From: a virus
IMG/VR virus record: IMGVR_UViG_3300043778_000098
Coordinates: 1-64,000 of that record
Direction: 5' to 3' (one strand)
Length of the DNA: 64,000 nucleotides
Shown here one piece after another: positions 40,326 through 48,417 of this stretch (the stretch's first letter is position 1; every line of letters starts with the position of its first letter). The notes beneath the pieces were generated by a model that had not been told where the DNA came from, searched no databases, and was given only the letters and a program-made list of their open reading frames with translations. A program made the translations under genes and the position numbers.

Positions 40326-41225
40326 TTAGTACCAGCGAGCCCACATGCGGGGCCGTGCGGCCACAGATCCGGCGATACGCGTCGGAGCGTAGTTTCCGTA
40401 GGTTCCGCCGCTGACCAGAACTCTCGGGCTGCCGTTCATGATGTGGCGGATCTTGAAGACGTCCAGCAGGCCCTTCAGCTCGGCCGTCTCGTCCTTCACC
40501 ACCTCGCGCCACCGGTCGGCGTAGTCGCGGCGGTCCATCCTGGCCACCGGCGGCCCCGCGAACTGCGGCTGCTCGGTGTAGGAGCGGATCAGCTGCTTGA
40601 CGCACTCGACGTAGGCGTAGCTGGCCAGCAGGCCGCCCCAGAACTGGATCGGGTACTGCGGGCCGCCGTTGCCGTCGAGGGTGTAGGAGGACCACGGCTG
40701 GGCGGCGGCGTTGATCTTCTGGAGGGCGATCCCCATCATCTGGGCGGCCCGGCCCCGGCTCCAGTGCGACTGGAAGTAGGCCTGGAGGTTGGGCCCTCCC
40801 CCGGCCGAGTCGAACAGGTCGGCGAACCGCACCCACACCTGGGAGTTGAGGAAGTCCTGCATCTCCGGCGGCAGCGCGTCGTAGTGCGGGTTGGCCGGGC
40901 CGATCTCCAGGTAGGAGGCGTACTGCTGCGGCTGGCCGCCGACCGCGTACGACCAATCGAGCTGCGCGTAGCCGGGGGTCTGCGTGTCGGCGCTGGTCGG
41001 GGTGATGACGTAGACGCCCGCCTGCTGCCGCGCGGCCGTCAGCTCGTCCACGAGGGCGACGGTGCCGTCCGGGTTGTCCATGAAGAGGCGCCCGGTGACC
41101 GACTGGCCGTCCGGGTCGCCCGGCTGGCCGCCGATGTAGACCGCCAGCGTCAGCGGCGGCGCGGAGAACTGGGACACGTAGGCGCGCTCGGTCCAGTCGA
41201 CCAGGCCCGGGTCGGGGATCGTCAT
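40326..41225 (-). CDS. virion structural protein
   Basis: 299 residues, ATG 41225. Last gene of the minus virion operon. Beta-rich N-terminal third (LTLAVYIGGQPGDPDGQSVT; GVYVITPTSADTQTPGYAQL), helical C-terminal part (DRWREVVKDETAELKGLLDV). Context suggests neck/baseplate or fibre attachment. No diagnostic motif. Confidence 0.55.
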   Translation of the reverse strand: MTIPDPGLVDWTERAYVSQFSAPPLTLAVYIGGQPGDPDGQSVTGRLFMDNPDGTVALVDELTAARQQAGVYVITPTSADTQTPGYAQLDWSYAVGGQPQQYASYLEIGPANPHYDALPPEMQDFLNSQVWVRFADLFDSAGGGPNLQAYFQSHWSRGRAAQMMGIALQKINAAAQPWSSYTLDGNGGPQYPIQFWGGLLASYAYVECVKQLIRSYTEQPQFAGPPVARMDRRDYADRWREVVKDETAELKGLLDVFKIRHIMNGSPRVLVSGGTYGNYAPTRIAGSVAARPRMWARWY

Positions 41226-41226
41226 G

Positions 41227-41883
41227 TCAGAGGCTGTTCCCGCTGGCGTACAGGGAGACCATCGCGATGACCTTCACCCCGATCAGCGTGAGCGGCGTGT
41301 TGTAGACGGAGCCCACCTGCACCTTCACGCCGACCTTGTGCTGCCCGGCGGAGACGCTGGGGATCACCGTCATCGAGTAGGCGTTCGCTCCGGTGCTGGC
41401 CCCGGTGTCGCCGAGGTTGCCGGTGAAGCGGATCTGCTCGCGGTACCCCATGTACTGCTCCACGCCGTCGAACGCGATCGACTGGTAGGCGTCCTGCGTC
41501 TTGGTGTTGGACCAGTTGTAGGTCGCCGTCAGGAAGATCGACAGCGCTGACGGGCGCGGGGTGGTGAACGTCAGGATGTTGAAGACGCCCGACGAGCCGG
41601 GGTTGCACGCCACGTCCAGGTAGGTGCCGCCCGCGAAGACGGGCGCGGAGTCCCGCAGGTCCGCCCAGGCGGTGCCGGTCCAGTACGAGAGCTGCTTGAG
41701 GTCGGTCATGAAGATCAGCCGCCCCGCCTGGGCGGTCCCCCAGGACGGGCGGCTGACCGACGTGCAGATGAACGCCCCGGGGCTGGCGTCCAGGATCCCC
41801 CAGTTCGCCACGAAGTCGCTCAGCTCGAACGGGTCGCTCAGCTGGTTGAGCTTCAGCCCCAGGACGGTCGAGTAGGTGGCCAC
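41227..41883 (-). CDS. minor tail/fibre protein
   Basis: 218 residues, GTG start. YSTVLGLKLNQLSDPFELSD and FVANWGILDASPGAFICTSV resemble short tail-fibre adaptor proteins, with LSYWTGTAWADLRDSAPVFA in the middle and a jelly-roll-like beta C-terminus. Ends 1 nt before the next start. Confidence 0.6.
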   Translation of the reverse strand: MATYSTVLGLKLNQLSDPFELSDFVANWGILDASPGAFICTSVSRPSWGTAQAGRLIFMTDLKQLSYWTGTAWADLRDSAPVFAGGTYLDVACNPGSSGVFNILTFTTPRPSALSIFLTATYNWSNTKTQDAYQSIAFDGVEQYMGYREQIRFTGNLGDTGASTGANAYSMTVIPSVSAGQHKVGVKVQVGSVYNTPLTLIGVKVIAMVSLYASGNSL

Positions 41884-41886
41884 CGG

Positions 41887-44223
41887 CTAGCCGCCCAGCC
41901 CGGTGCCGCTTTTAATTGTGCCGTCGGGCTTGTAGATCGGGTTGATCGTGTTGGCCGGGTCGAGGGAGCCGGTCCCGACGTTGATCGACCCCTCGCTGCC
42001 CGGCTGCGCCTCGTTGTAGTTCAGCGGCACCACGTAGGCCGAGTAGGCGCTGAACGGGCCGAGGCCGAGCTGGTTGCCCGCCGCGACCTTGAACCGGTAC
42101 CCCTGGGTGTAGGGGGTGCTCCCCGACGGCGTGTAGATGACCGGGTCGTTCGGCAGGATCCCCTGGGTGAAGACCGCCGACACCGACGACGGGTCGGCCC
42201 CGTACCAGTACTCGGCGATGATCGTGTCGCCGGACTCGGCGTTGACCGACCCCTCGGCGAGCAGGATCTCGTAGGTCACCCACGGGCCGATGCCGGTCGC
42301 GGTGATCGTGTAGTCGTACCCGTACTCCAGGACCAGCCCGTCGGCCTGGAGGGGGTCCGCCTCGCCGCCGGCGATCTCGCCGCTTGTCAGGATCGACTGC
42401 TGCGAGGAGGTGACGTCCTTGACGACGACCTGGTGCTTCGGGGTGAGGATCCCGGACTGGGACAGGACCGGCGCCGTGGTGTCAGCCGTCGGGGCGTGCG
42501 CGCCCGAGGAGGTGGGCGGCGCCGTCAGGGTCAGCCCGGTGCCGATCGCCGTCGGCGAGCCCAGGGCCTGCTGCCGGGTGAAGGTGCTGCCCCCGGCCTG
42601 GGTCACGTAGGCGTACCAGTGGGTGGCCCCCGCCTCGGCGGCGGGCGACGGGATGGTGATCGTCGAGGTCGACCCCGTGGTGGTGACGGGCCCATTGGCC
42701 GAGGCGACAGTCTCGCCGTTGCCGCCGACGTAGGTCACCTTGACGCCGTAGGTGCCGGCCAGGACGGTGCCGCCGGTGGTGGCGGTGGTCGGGGACGGGG
42801 CCCCGGGCGCGGCCAGGGCCGCCGCCAGCAGGACGAGGGTGTCGGCCTGGTAGGTCGGCTGGCCGACGCTCGCCCCGCCCGAGGGGGACGGCTGCCCGTA
42901 GTCGACCGGCTGGCCGGTGGCGGGCACGTACATCGTCCCCAGGTCCTGGCACTGGAGCAGGTAGTACTGGACCGGGACGAGGCCCGACGGGGGCGTCCAG
43001 GTGATCTTCGCGCCCCGGTTGACGGCCGTCGCGGAGGTGATCGACGGGGCGCCGGGCACCGAGGCGGGCGGGTTGGAGTCCCAGTAGGTGGCGTCGCCGT
43101 AGCTGTAGGCGGCGCTGACGTTGTTCCCGGCGGTGAAGTTGGTGCCGGTCTCCAGCTCGACGTAGGCGACGGTGGTGGGGCCGTTCCCGGCCGTCGTCAC
43201 CGTGTAGTCGGTGCCGAGCACCAGGGTCCCGCTGGTGGTGGTGTCGGTCAGCACCAGGGTGGAGGGGACCACGCCCTGCTGGCTGAGGTAGTACGGCGTC
43301 GATGCCTGCGCGGCGGCGAACGCGTCGGTCTGCGAGGCCAGGGAGGTGGGCTCGGCGGGCGCCCCGATGTAGCTGGTGTCCACCGTCTGCGCCGCGTACG
43401 AGGCGTCGGTCTGGAGCGGGTTCGCGTTGACGGCGTTGCCGAGGATGTCGGTGAGCGTCGTGTCCTTGACGCCCGCCGCCACCCCGGCCGACGGGGCCCG
43501 GTAGCCGGGCGGCGAGGAGTACATGGACGGCACCAGGTCGGAGCCGCCGGCGATGGTGGTGTCGAGGGTGCCGGAGTAGTCGTTGGCCGACGGGGCGAAG
43601 TCCTCCGGCAGCCCCCCGCCGTACACCGGGTTGGTGTCGGGGGCGCCCGACGGCCACCCGAACGCGCCGGGCTCGACCTCCGTGACCGCGTACTCCGAGC
43701 CGGGGGCGCCGGTCTCCGAGCTGGACTGGGCGCCCATCGCCGGGTCGGTGAGGGACCCGCCCGCCGCCTGCTCGCCGAGCCCGGCGACAGTGGACCCGGT
43801 GGTCGCCTGGTCGGACGCCTCGAAGGCGGTGCCCGCCGGGGCGGCGCCGCCCTCGCCCTGGAACTCGCCGAAGTTGTAGCTGGTGTCGGGGACGGTGCCG
43901 TACCGGTAGGTGACCTTGCAGGTGTCCCCGTTGGAGGAGACCGAGCTGCCCGAGACGCGGGTGACCGAGTACGTCCACGTCTCCGGCTTGCTCCCCGAGG
44001 AGGTCAGCGTGTAGTCGGTGCCCAGGACCAGCGCGTGGCCGCTGGTGGAGTCGTAGACCGTGATGACGTCCGCCGTCGGGGACGCCCCTGCGGTCTCCGC
44101 CGACGGGTAGGAGACGATCCCGGTCCTGCTGAGCGCGGCCGGGGCGGCCGAGATCGTGATGGTGTCGGTCTGCTCGACGACGCTTTCGAGCGGGACTCCG
44201 TAGAAGTCGGGGGGTGTGGTCAT
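41887..44223 (-). CDS. large fibre/adhesin-type protein with FnIII and repeated beta domains
   Basis: 778 residues, ATG 44223. Three copies of a beta domain with core 'ALVLGTDYTLTSSGSKPETW...CKVTYRYG' at ~70-115, ~335-380 and ~650-695. Fibronectin-III-like segments (SVPGAPSITSATAVNRGAKI; YRFKVAAGNQLGLGPFSAYS). The same beta domain is inserted in the tail sheath at 56027. Probably a tail-surface or baseplate adhesin. No chaperone or peptidase domain is visible. Confidence 0.65.
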   Translation of the reverse strand: MTTPPDFYGVPLESVVEQTDTITISAAPAALSRTGIVSYPSAETAGASPTADVITVYDSTSGHALVLGTDYTLTSSGSKPETWTYSVTRVSGSSVSSNGDTCKVTYRYGTVPDTSYNFGEFQGEGGAAPAGTAFEASDQATTGSTVAGLGEQAAGGSLTDPAMGAQSSSETGAPGSEYAVTEVEPGAFGWPSGAPDTNPVYGGGLPEDFAPSANDYSGTLDTTIAGGSDLVPSMYSSPPGYRAPSAGVAAGVKDTTLTDILGNAVNANPLQTDASYAAQTVDTSYIGAPAEPTSLASQTDAFAAAQASTPYYLSQQGVVPSTLVLTDTTTSGTLVLGTDYTVTTAGNGPTTVAYVELETGTNFTAGNNVSAAYSYGDATYWDSNPPASVPGAPSITSATAVNRGAKITWTPPSGLVPVQYYLLQCQDLGTMYVPATGQPVDYGQPSPSGGASVGQPTYQADTLVLLAAALAAPGAPSPTTATTGGTVLAGTYGVKVTYVGGNGETVASANGPVTTTGSTSTITIPSPAAEAGATHWYAYVTQAGGSTFTRQQALGSPTAIGTGLTLTAPPTSSGAHAPTADTTAPVLSQSGILTPKHQVVVKDVTSSQQSILTSGEIAGGEADPLQADGLVLEYGYDYTITATGIGPWVTYEILLAEGSVNAESGDTIIAEYWYGADPSSVSAVFTQGILPNDPVIYTPSGSTPYTQGYRFKVAAGNQLGLGPFSAYSAYVVPLNYNEAQPGSEGSINVGTGSLDPANTINPIYKPDGTIKSGTGLGG

Positions 44224-44645
44224 CCTGCGCTCCGGTCAGTGCTGTCTTCGACCGTCGTCATCGGGCCGATGCTGGACGCGTGGTTCTGCCAGGAGGCGGT
44301 GTGGTCGCGCGTGCGGATCTCGCCGCTGGCGGCGTCCAGCTCCATCCCCGCCTCTTCCAGGGCGCGCCTGGCCCGGCCGGCGGCCTCCGTCACCCGGCGC
44401 TTGTCGTCGTCCGGGTCGCCCCGGTTGACGGTGAGCCCGGGGCTGGTCTGCACGACGTTCGGGCTCACTTCCTCGTCCTGCGGGTCCATCGCCCGCAGCG
44501 CCCAGGCCAGGTCGGTGGCCCGTGCGAACGAGAACGCGTTGGTGACCCCGGTCAGGGCGGTGTGCGGGGCCCCGGGCCCGGCGGTGTCGGTGGTGTCGTA
44601 CGTGCCGGTCATCAGGGCCGGGTCGGGGACTCGCCGCAGGCTCAC
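44220..44645 (-). CDS. virion-operon protein
   Basis: 141 residues, ATG 44645, overlapping both neighbours. ALTGVTNAFSFARATDLAWA, a helical centre (KRRVTEAAGRARRALEEAGM) and TRDHTASWQNHASSIGPMTT. Not recognised; position suggests tail assembly. Confidence 0.55.
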   Translation of the reverse strand: MSLRRVPDPALMTGTYDTTDTAGPGAPHTALTGVTNAFSFARATDLAWALRAMDPQDEEVSPNVVQTSPGLTVNRGDPDDDKRRVTEAAGRARRALEEAGMELDAASGEIRTRDHTASWQNHASSIGPMTTVEDSTDRSAG

Positions 44646-44857
44646 TCGTCTCTCCCGATCTTATTCTCGATCGCCATGACGGCCGCGCGGGCGTACCGGA
44701 TGACGCCGAGGCGGCGCTCCTCCGGGAAATCCGGGGGGAGGTTGATCCCCAGGTAGACGTCGACCCGCGAGCCCGAGGTGACGACCCGGCAGCCAGTGTG
44801 GTCGCTCGTCACCGTCTGCTCGACCATCCCCTCTCGCTCGACCGTCACGGTGTTCAC
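44642..44857 (-). CDS. small unknown protein
   Basis: 71 residues, GTG start. VEQTVTSDHTGCRVVTSGSR, then LPPDFPEERRLGVIRYARAA. Similar in plan to the next gene upstream (beta strands then a helix), perhaps a duplication. Not recognised. Confidence 0.5.
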   Translation of the reverse strand: MNTVTVEREGMVEQTVTSDHTGCRVVTSGSRVDVYLGINLPPDFPEERRLGVIRYARAAVMAIENKIGRDE

Positions 44858-44858
44858 G

Positions 44859-45080
44859 TCAGCCTGCGCCCAGTTCTTCCGCGATCTCCCGCGCCGCTTT
44901 CGCGGCTGCCGCCCTGAGGCTCTCGACGACCTCTGGTTCGACGCCCGGCGGCAGCTGCACCGATACGGTGATGCACGCGTCGGCCTTCGCCTCCGTCACC
45001 ACGACGCTGCACGTCACCAGGTCACCGGTGAGACGGCTCTTCACTTCCCCGATTTCCTCGGGGGCCATCGTCCCTGCCAT
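44859..45080 (-). CDS. small unknown protein
   Basis: 73 residues, ATG 45080 overlapping the upstream stop. LTGDLVTCSVVVTEAKADAC, VSVQLPPGVEPEVVESLRAA; strands then a C-terminal helix, the same plan as 44642-44857. Not recognised. Confidence 0.5.
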   Translation of the reverse strand: MAGTMAPEEIGEVKSRLTGDLVTCSVVVTEAKADACITVSVQLPPGVEPEVVESLRAAAAKAAREIAEELGAG

Positions 45081-45616
45081 CAGAACCCGCTCTCCTCGAA
45101 GACCCAGGGGCCGTCGCCGCGCTTGACGCACCGGTCCGACATCTGCCGGTGCCGGTCGCACAGCGGCGGCCGGGCGGCGGCGTCCTTCGCCTTCAGCGGC
45201 ACCTGCTCGCCGCAGGGCGAGTCCTCGCGGGAGCCCGGCCCGATGCAGACGACGACCAGGATGTCGTCCTCGCTGGGGGAGTCGATCACCTCGCGGGCGG
45301 CGGTCTCCTGCGCCCTCATCCGGTCCCGGAAGGCGCTGGTCTGGCGGCTCATCGCCTGGACGACGACCGGGTGGTCCTCGCCCTCGATGACCTTCAGGAC
45401 CCCCTTGCGGAGCGCCTGCTGGAACGAGATGGTGCGCAGCAGGGCGTCCGGGATGGGCTGGACGTCGTTCCCGTCGGGGTCGTCCTTCCCGGCGAAGATA
45501 GTCTCGTAGTTGCGCTTGGCGTCGGCGGCGATGACGGTCGGCCCGGCCATCTGGTTCTGGCACATGACGGCCAGGGCGTCGCCGGGTGTGGGTGATGCGG
45601 CATCCATGATGGTCAC
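45080..45616 (-). CDS. virion-operon protein with Cys-rich C-terminus
   Basis: 178 residues, GTG 45616 (an ATG three codons on is possible). Leader carries CACGGAAGGCTTAGGAGG. Middle helical (RTISFQQALRKGVLKVIEGE; SAFRDRMRAQETAAREVIDS); C-terminus has GPGSREDSPCGEQVPLKAKD and LCDRHRQMSDRCVKRGDGPW, a possible zinc site. Not recognised. Confidence 0.55.
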   Translation of the reverse strand: MTIMDAASPTPGDALAVMCQNQMAGPTVIAADAKRNYETIFAGKDDPDGNDVQPIPDALLRTISFQQALRKGVLKVIEGEDHPVVVQAMSRQTSAFRDRMRAQETAAREVIDSPSEDDILVVVCIGPGSREDSPCGEQVPLKAKDAAARPPLCDRHRQMSDRCVKRGDGPWVFEESGF

Positions 45617-45650
45617 GTTTGATCCTCCTAAGCCTTCCGTGGCGCGGCGG

Positions 45651-45977
45651 TCAGCCCAGCACGAGCCACGCCACCGTGGAGGCGTCGGTGGCCGAGGAGG
45701 AGGCGATGGTGAAGCCGCCGCCGGGGCTGACGGACGGCACCGACAGGTGGCCGAGGGTCCCCGACGGGGTCATGCGGGACACCAGGACGGGCGACCCCGA
45801 GGTCACCGACGCGGCGCTCACGCTGACGCTGCCGCCGGACAGGGTCGCCTTCCCCCACTGCACGGAGGGCAGGGCGTCCAGCTGGGCGGCCATCGCGGTC
45901 AGGACGTCGGAGATGGCGTTGTGCGCGGCCACGTGGCCGGTCTGGCCGGGGGCGGCGTTGTCAGGCGGGATGGTCAC
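45651..45977 (-). CDS. minor tail protein
   Basis: 108 residues, GTG 45977. GQTGHVAAHNAISDVLTAMA is the actinophage minor tail motif also found at 34961. Beta-rich rest (SVSVSAASVTSGSPVLVSRM). Its leader hairpin is at 45983-46009. First gene of the minus virion block downstream of the tRNA array. Confidence 0.65.
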   Translation of the reverse strand: MTIPPDNAAPGQTGHVAAHNAISDVLTAMAAQLDALPSVQWGKATLSGGSVSVSAASVTSGSPVLVSRMTPSGTLGHLSVPSVSPGGGFTIASSSATDASTVAWLVLG

Positions 45978-45982
45978 GGGTC

Positions 45983-46009
45983 GCCTCCTCACCGCTTCCG
46001 GGGGGAGGC
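45983..46009 (-). promoter_or_regulatory. leader hairpin hiding the ribosome-binding site of gene 45977
   Basis: On the minus strand GCCTCC pairs with GGAGGC, which holds the GAGGAGG site; the loop contains CCCCGGAAGC. Confidence 0.55.
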
Positions 46010-46032
46010 CTCAACGGCGGGAACATCAGGGC

Positions 46033-46105
46033 GGGGCTGGCCAGATTCGAACTGGCGACAACCCGCTTAGGAGGCGGGTGCTCTATCCGGCTGAGCTACA
46101 GCTCC
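46033..46105 (-). tRNA. tRNA-Arg(CCT)
   Basis: Clover-leaf with anticodon stem CCCGC/GCGGG and loop CTCCTAA; reads AGG. One acceptor mismatch (position 3:70). Confidence 0.9.
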
Positions 46106-46110
46106 ATGGA

Positions 46111-46181
46111 GGCGGTAACCAGAGTCGAACTGGTGTGACGCGCTTTGCAGGCGCGGGCCTGGGCCGCTCGGCCATACCGCC
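46111..46181 (-). tRNA. tRNA-Cys(GCA)
   Basis: Anticodon stem CGCGC/GCGCG, loop CTGCAAA; reads TGC. Acceptor GGCGGTA/TACCGCC. Confidence 0.9.
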
Positions 46182-46341
46182 GGGTAACTGGGCGCCTCCC
46201 CGTCCTATCCGCCGGGCGGTGCCCGGTTCTCCCTTCGTCCGGCCGTTCATGGTTCGGGGACTGGTCAGGGGGCTGTTGTAACCGGGTTTGGATCCCCGGC
46301 GACCTGGGAGGCGCAACCGCCCAGGCTACTCTCGGCAGGAG

Positions 46342-46392
46342 GCCGGCAGGGGGCTTAGCCCGAAGGCGGTGTAAGCCTGCTCGCCTGCCGGC
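46342..46392 (-). ncRNA. inverted-repeat RNA element in the tRNA array
   Basis: GCCGGCAGG/CCTGCCGGC closes the segment; inside, GGCTTA/TAAGCC and a GCC-TTCG-GGC hairpin with a UUCG tetraloop. No tRNA T-arm. Confidence 0.4.
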
Positions 46393-46397
46393 CTGGC

Positions 46398-46468
46398 GTC
46401 CCCAACAGGACTCGAACCTGTGCGCGCGGCTCCGGAGGCCGCAGCTCTATCCGCTGAGCTATGAGGAC
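46398..46468 (-). tRNA. tRNA-Arg(CCG)
   Basis: Stem GCGGC/GCCGC, loop CTCCGGA; reads CGG. Acceptor GTCCTCA/TGGGGAC. Confidence 0.9.
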
Positions 46469-46480
46469 CCGGCATAGCCA

Positions 46481-46542
46481 GGCAGGGACCGCGCAGACTC
46501 CAGGAGACCCTGCGGGCGGCGGGCGCCATTTAGTTCCCTGCC
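46481..46542 (-). ncRNA. inverted-repeat RNA element in the tRNA array
   Basis: GGCAGGGA/TCCCTGCC (8 bp) closes 62 nt with no ORF or T-arm. The same closing stem recurs at 46888-46990. Confidence 0.35.
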
Positions 46543-46549
46543 CGGCCGA

Positions 46550-46629
46550 GGCGGCACCAGGTGTCGAGCCTGGTCTGTCGGAGACAACGGTTTTACGGAC
46601 CGCCGGGCGTGCCGCCGCCCACTACCGCC
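46550..46629 (-). tRNA. tRNA-Tyr(GTA)
   Basis: Long variable arm as expected for bacterial Tyr; loop CCGTAAA gives GTA but with C at position 33 instead of U. Acceptor GGCGGTA/TGCCGCC. Confidence 0.85.
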
Positions 46630-46637
46630 ATGTAGAC

Positions 46638-46732
46638 GATGAGCACACCGGGCGCGAGGCCGGCGATCTCCAGCTCCGCGAGAGCGTTAAATCCGGCTGC
46701 GCTGGCGTGCTGCGTATTGCACTATGCTCACC
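46638..46732 (-). ncRNA. inverted-repeat RNA element in the tRNA array
   Basis: GGTGAGCA/TGCTCATC (8 bp, one G-T) closes a 95-nt spacer. No ORF or T-arm; internal hairpins are possible. Confidence 0.4.
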
Positions 46733-46737
46733 GCCGA

Positions 46738-46809
46738 GGGTCGCACGGGATTCGAACCCGTCAATAACGGCCTCACAAACCGCTGCCTCAGCCACTTGGC
46801 TCGCGACCC
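46738..46809 (-). tRNA. tRNA-His(GTG)
   Basis: Loop TTGTGAG; reads CAC. T-arm GGTTCGAATCC intact. Confidence 0.88.
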
Positions 46810-46811
46810 GG

Positions 46812-46884
46812 TGCCCGATGGGGGACTCGAACCCCCGGCATCCTCGGTGTGGGCGAGGCGCTCTCCCGCTGAGCTAACCGGACA
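46812..46884 (-). tRNA. tRNA-Val(CAC)
   Basis: Stem CCTCG/CGAGG, loop CCCACAC; reads GTG. C33 instead of U33. Confidence 0.88.
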
Positions 46885-46887
46885 TGG

Positions 46888-46990
46888 GGCAGGGAAAGGG
46901 ACTACTCGGCCGGCCTCGCCTTTCGTCCCCGGGCGTTCCTTCCCGACGGCTGACCACGTGTTTCGGCACGCTCCGGCCTTACTCCCTGCC
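46888..46990 (-). ncRNA. inverted-repeat RNA element in the tRNA array
   Basis: GGCAGGGA/TCCCTGCC closes 103 nt; an inner CGTG-CCGAAA-CACG hairpin is visible. Same closing stem as 46481-46542. Confidence 0.4.
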
Positions 46991-46994
46991 TTGT

Positions 46995-47065
46995 GCGCCC
47001 GGAGGGAATCGAACCCCCACACACGGTTCCGTAGACCGCAGCTCTATCCGTTGAGCTACGGGCGC
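46995..47065 (-). tRNA. tRNA-Arg(ACG)
   Basis: Stem GCGGT/ACCGT, loop CTACGGA; A34 likely modified to inosine; reads CGT/C/A. Confidence 0.9.
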
Positions 47066-47073
47066 GTACTGGG

Positions 47074-47099
47074 GCGGCCCGGCTGCGCAGCCGGGCCGC
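47074..47099 (-). terminator. perfect GC hairpin between tRNAs
   Basis: Palindrome GCGGCCCGGCTG/CAGCCGGGCCGC. Could be a processing signal or a terminator; no T-run. Confidence 0.45.
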
Positions 47100-47101
47100 T
47101 A

Positions 47102-47178
47102 AGGGCAGGCGGGACTCGAACCCGCATGCGTGGTCTGACATACCGCGCGTCAACGTCTGCCGATTTCGCCACTACCCT
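47102..47178 (-). tRNA. tRNA, isotype uncertain
   Basis: Acceptor AGGGTAG/CTGCCCT and T-arm GCGGG/CCCGC are good. The D-arm (TGGCGAAATCGGCAGACG) is Leu-like. The anticodon arm folds poorly: one option gives GTC (Asp) with a mismatched stem, another CGG. Confidence 0.6.
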
Positions 47179-47183
47179 CCCGT

Positions 47184-47254
47184 GGGCGTACCTGGATTTG
47201 AACCAGGGACCTCTTCCGTGTCGGGGAAACGCGCTTCCGCTGCGCCACACGCCC
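47184..47254 (-). tRNA. tRNA-Val(GAC)
   Basis: Loop CCGACAC; reads GTC. C33. Acceptor GGGCGTG/TACGCCC. Confidence 0.88.
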
Positions 47255-47257
47255 ATC

Positions 47258-47331
47258 GATCGCCGCCTGTTCAGTCTCAGGTCCGTCCCGTGGGATGCGA
47301 GCCCCGGTTGCGCCGGGGAGTCGCGGCGATC
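47258..47331 (-). ncRNA. inverted-repeat RNA element in the tRNA array
   Basis: GATCGCCGC/GCGGCGATC (9 bp) closes 74 nt; an inner CCCCGG-CGCAA-CCGGGG hairpin. No T-arm. Confidence 0.45.
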
Positions 47332-47403
47332 ATGCCCGGGGATTCGGAGAACCTTGTCCCGGATCGATCCAGGAACGCGCCGCCCGGTCGGCGCATATGC
47401 AGG

Positions 47404-47423
47404 ACTCTAGCAACAAAAGCTGT
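47404..47423 (-). promoter_or_regulatory. promoter-like element inside the tRNA array
   Basis: Minus strand ACAGCTTTTGTTGCTAGAGT, hexamer TAGAGT at 47404-47409 (plus ACTCTA), same as the phage CTTTCYTTG element. It would drive the tRNAs from 47335 downward. Confidence 0.55.
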
Positions 47424-47434
47424 CTTCGTCCAGC

Positions 47435-47509
47435 GGTCGAGACGGGATTCGAACCCGCGATGCCCTCCTTGACGGGGAGGTGGGGACGGCCAGGCTCCCC
47501 TACACGACC
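47435..47509 (-). tRNA. tRNA-Asp(GTC)
   Basis: Stem CCTCC/GGAGG, loop CCGTCAA; reads GAC. C33. Confidence 0.88.
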
Positions 47510-47598
47510 ATTGACGCCGATATTTCGGGTCCCCGGTTTCCCGTGCTATCGGAGCACGGGACCTGAGGCCGCGTTCTTCGCCTCGGCGCGGGCGAAGC

Positions 47599-47669
47599 TC
47601 CGGAGTTCAGACTCGAACTGAAAACCCTCCGCTTAACGGGCGGACGCTCTGCCATTGAGCTACACCGGA
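47599..47669 (-). tRNA. tRNA-Asn(GTT)
   Basis: Stem TCCGC/GCGGA, loop CCGTTAA; reads AAC. C33. Confidence 0.9.
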
Positions 47670-47845
47670 TCGCCCCCTCTCGCGGCCCCGCAGCGAGGGG
47701 GAGGCTGCGCTCAGGCGCCGGAGTGACGGCTCCGGCCGGGCCTTCCCTTTCGAGGCGTCGGCAGGGTGGGCCGACTGGAACCTCCCGCTGGCGAACAAGA
47801 CCCAATACGACCCGGGCGTAAAGGAGCCAGCCGGGAATGCCTCGC

Positions 47846-47912
47846 GGACGAGGCGGGACTCGAACCCGCCGGCTCCCCGAGGGGTCTCGGTTGCGCCCGT
47901 GCCTACTCGCCT
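47846..47912 (-). pseudogene. degenerate tRNA-like sequence
   Basis: Acceptor-like AGGCGAG/CTCGTCC and a good T-arm (GCGGG-TTCGAGT-CCCGC), but only 67 nt and no proper anticodon arm. Confidence 0.45.
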
Positions 47913-47916
47913 TTGG

Positions 47917-47990
47917 TGGCGGGGGCAGGATTCGAACCTGCGTTCTTCGGATTATGAGTCCGACGAGCTACCGAACTGCTCCACCCCGCG
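47917..47990 (-). tRNA. tRNA-Met(CAT), initiator-like
   Basis: Backbone CGCGGGGTGGAGCAGTTCGG is that of initiator tRNA, with an unpaired C1:C72 end and an encoded CCA (plus TGG 47914-47916). Loop CTCATAA. The three G-C pairs typical of initiators in the anticodon stem are changed (TCGGA/TCCGA). Confidence 0.85.
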
Positions 47991-48023
47991 CCGCCAGCCC
48001 AGCCTAGCATCGTCTGGCTCTGC

Positions 48024-48095
48024 TCCCCCAGCGAGATTCGAACTCGCGCCCTCGCCTTGAAGGGGCGGTGACCTGGGCCGCTAGTCAATGGGGGC
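48024..48095 (-). tRNA. tRNA-Glu(TTC)
   Basis: Loop CCTTCAA; reads GAA. C33; D-arm TTGACTAGCGGCCCAGGTCA is typical Glu. Confidence 0.85.
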
Positions 48096-48098
48096 GGG

Positions 48099-48171
48099 CT
48101 GCTCACCGGGAGGGCGGATGCCACAGACTGTGCTCGCACCCCCTGGCCAGGGAGCCCCTCCCGGTGAGCAG
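48099..48171 (-). ncRNA. inverted-repeat RNA element in the tRNA array
   Basis: CTGCTCACCGGGAGG/CCTCCCGGTGAGCAG: a perfect 15-bp stem closing 73 nt. The strongest such element in the array. Confidence 0.5.
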
Positions 48172-48175
48172 ACGT

Positions 48176-48249
48176 AGCCCCGACCGGCTTCGAACCGGCG
48201 TCGCCGCCTTGAGAGGGCGGTGTCCTGAGCCTGACTAGACGACAGGGCC
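48176..48249 (-). tRNA. tRNA-Glu(CTC)
   Basis: Stem CCGCC/GGCGG, loop CTCTCAA; reads GAG. Confidence 0.9.
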
Positions 48250-48337
48250 GTGGTCCGGCGGCTTGACCGACCGCACGGGGAGGGCCCGGGGCTAGCACCC
48301 GGGTCCACGGAGCCCGTCTTAAGTGGGCCAGTCTCGC

Positions 48338-48411
48338 GCGCCGAGAGGGATTCGAACCCCCAGCACAGGGCTTAGAAGACCCTGGGTCTGTCCGATTGAC
48401 TGTACCGGCGC
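48338..48411 (-). tRNA. tRNA-Arg(TCT)
   Basis: Loop CTTCTAA; reads AGA. Acceptor GCGCCGG/TCGGCGC. Confidence 0.88.
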
Positions 48412-48417
48412 TCAGTT

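Noticed and set aside
46182-46341. T-arm-like GGATCC stretch near 46290
   Set aside because: The loop lacks the TTCGAAT consensus and no acceptor or anticodon arm could be paired.
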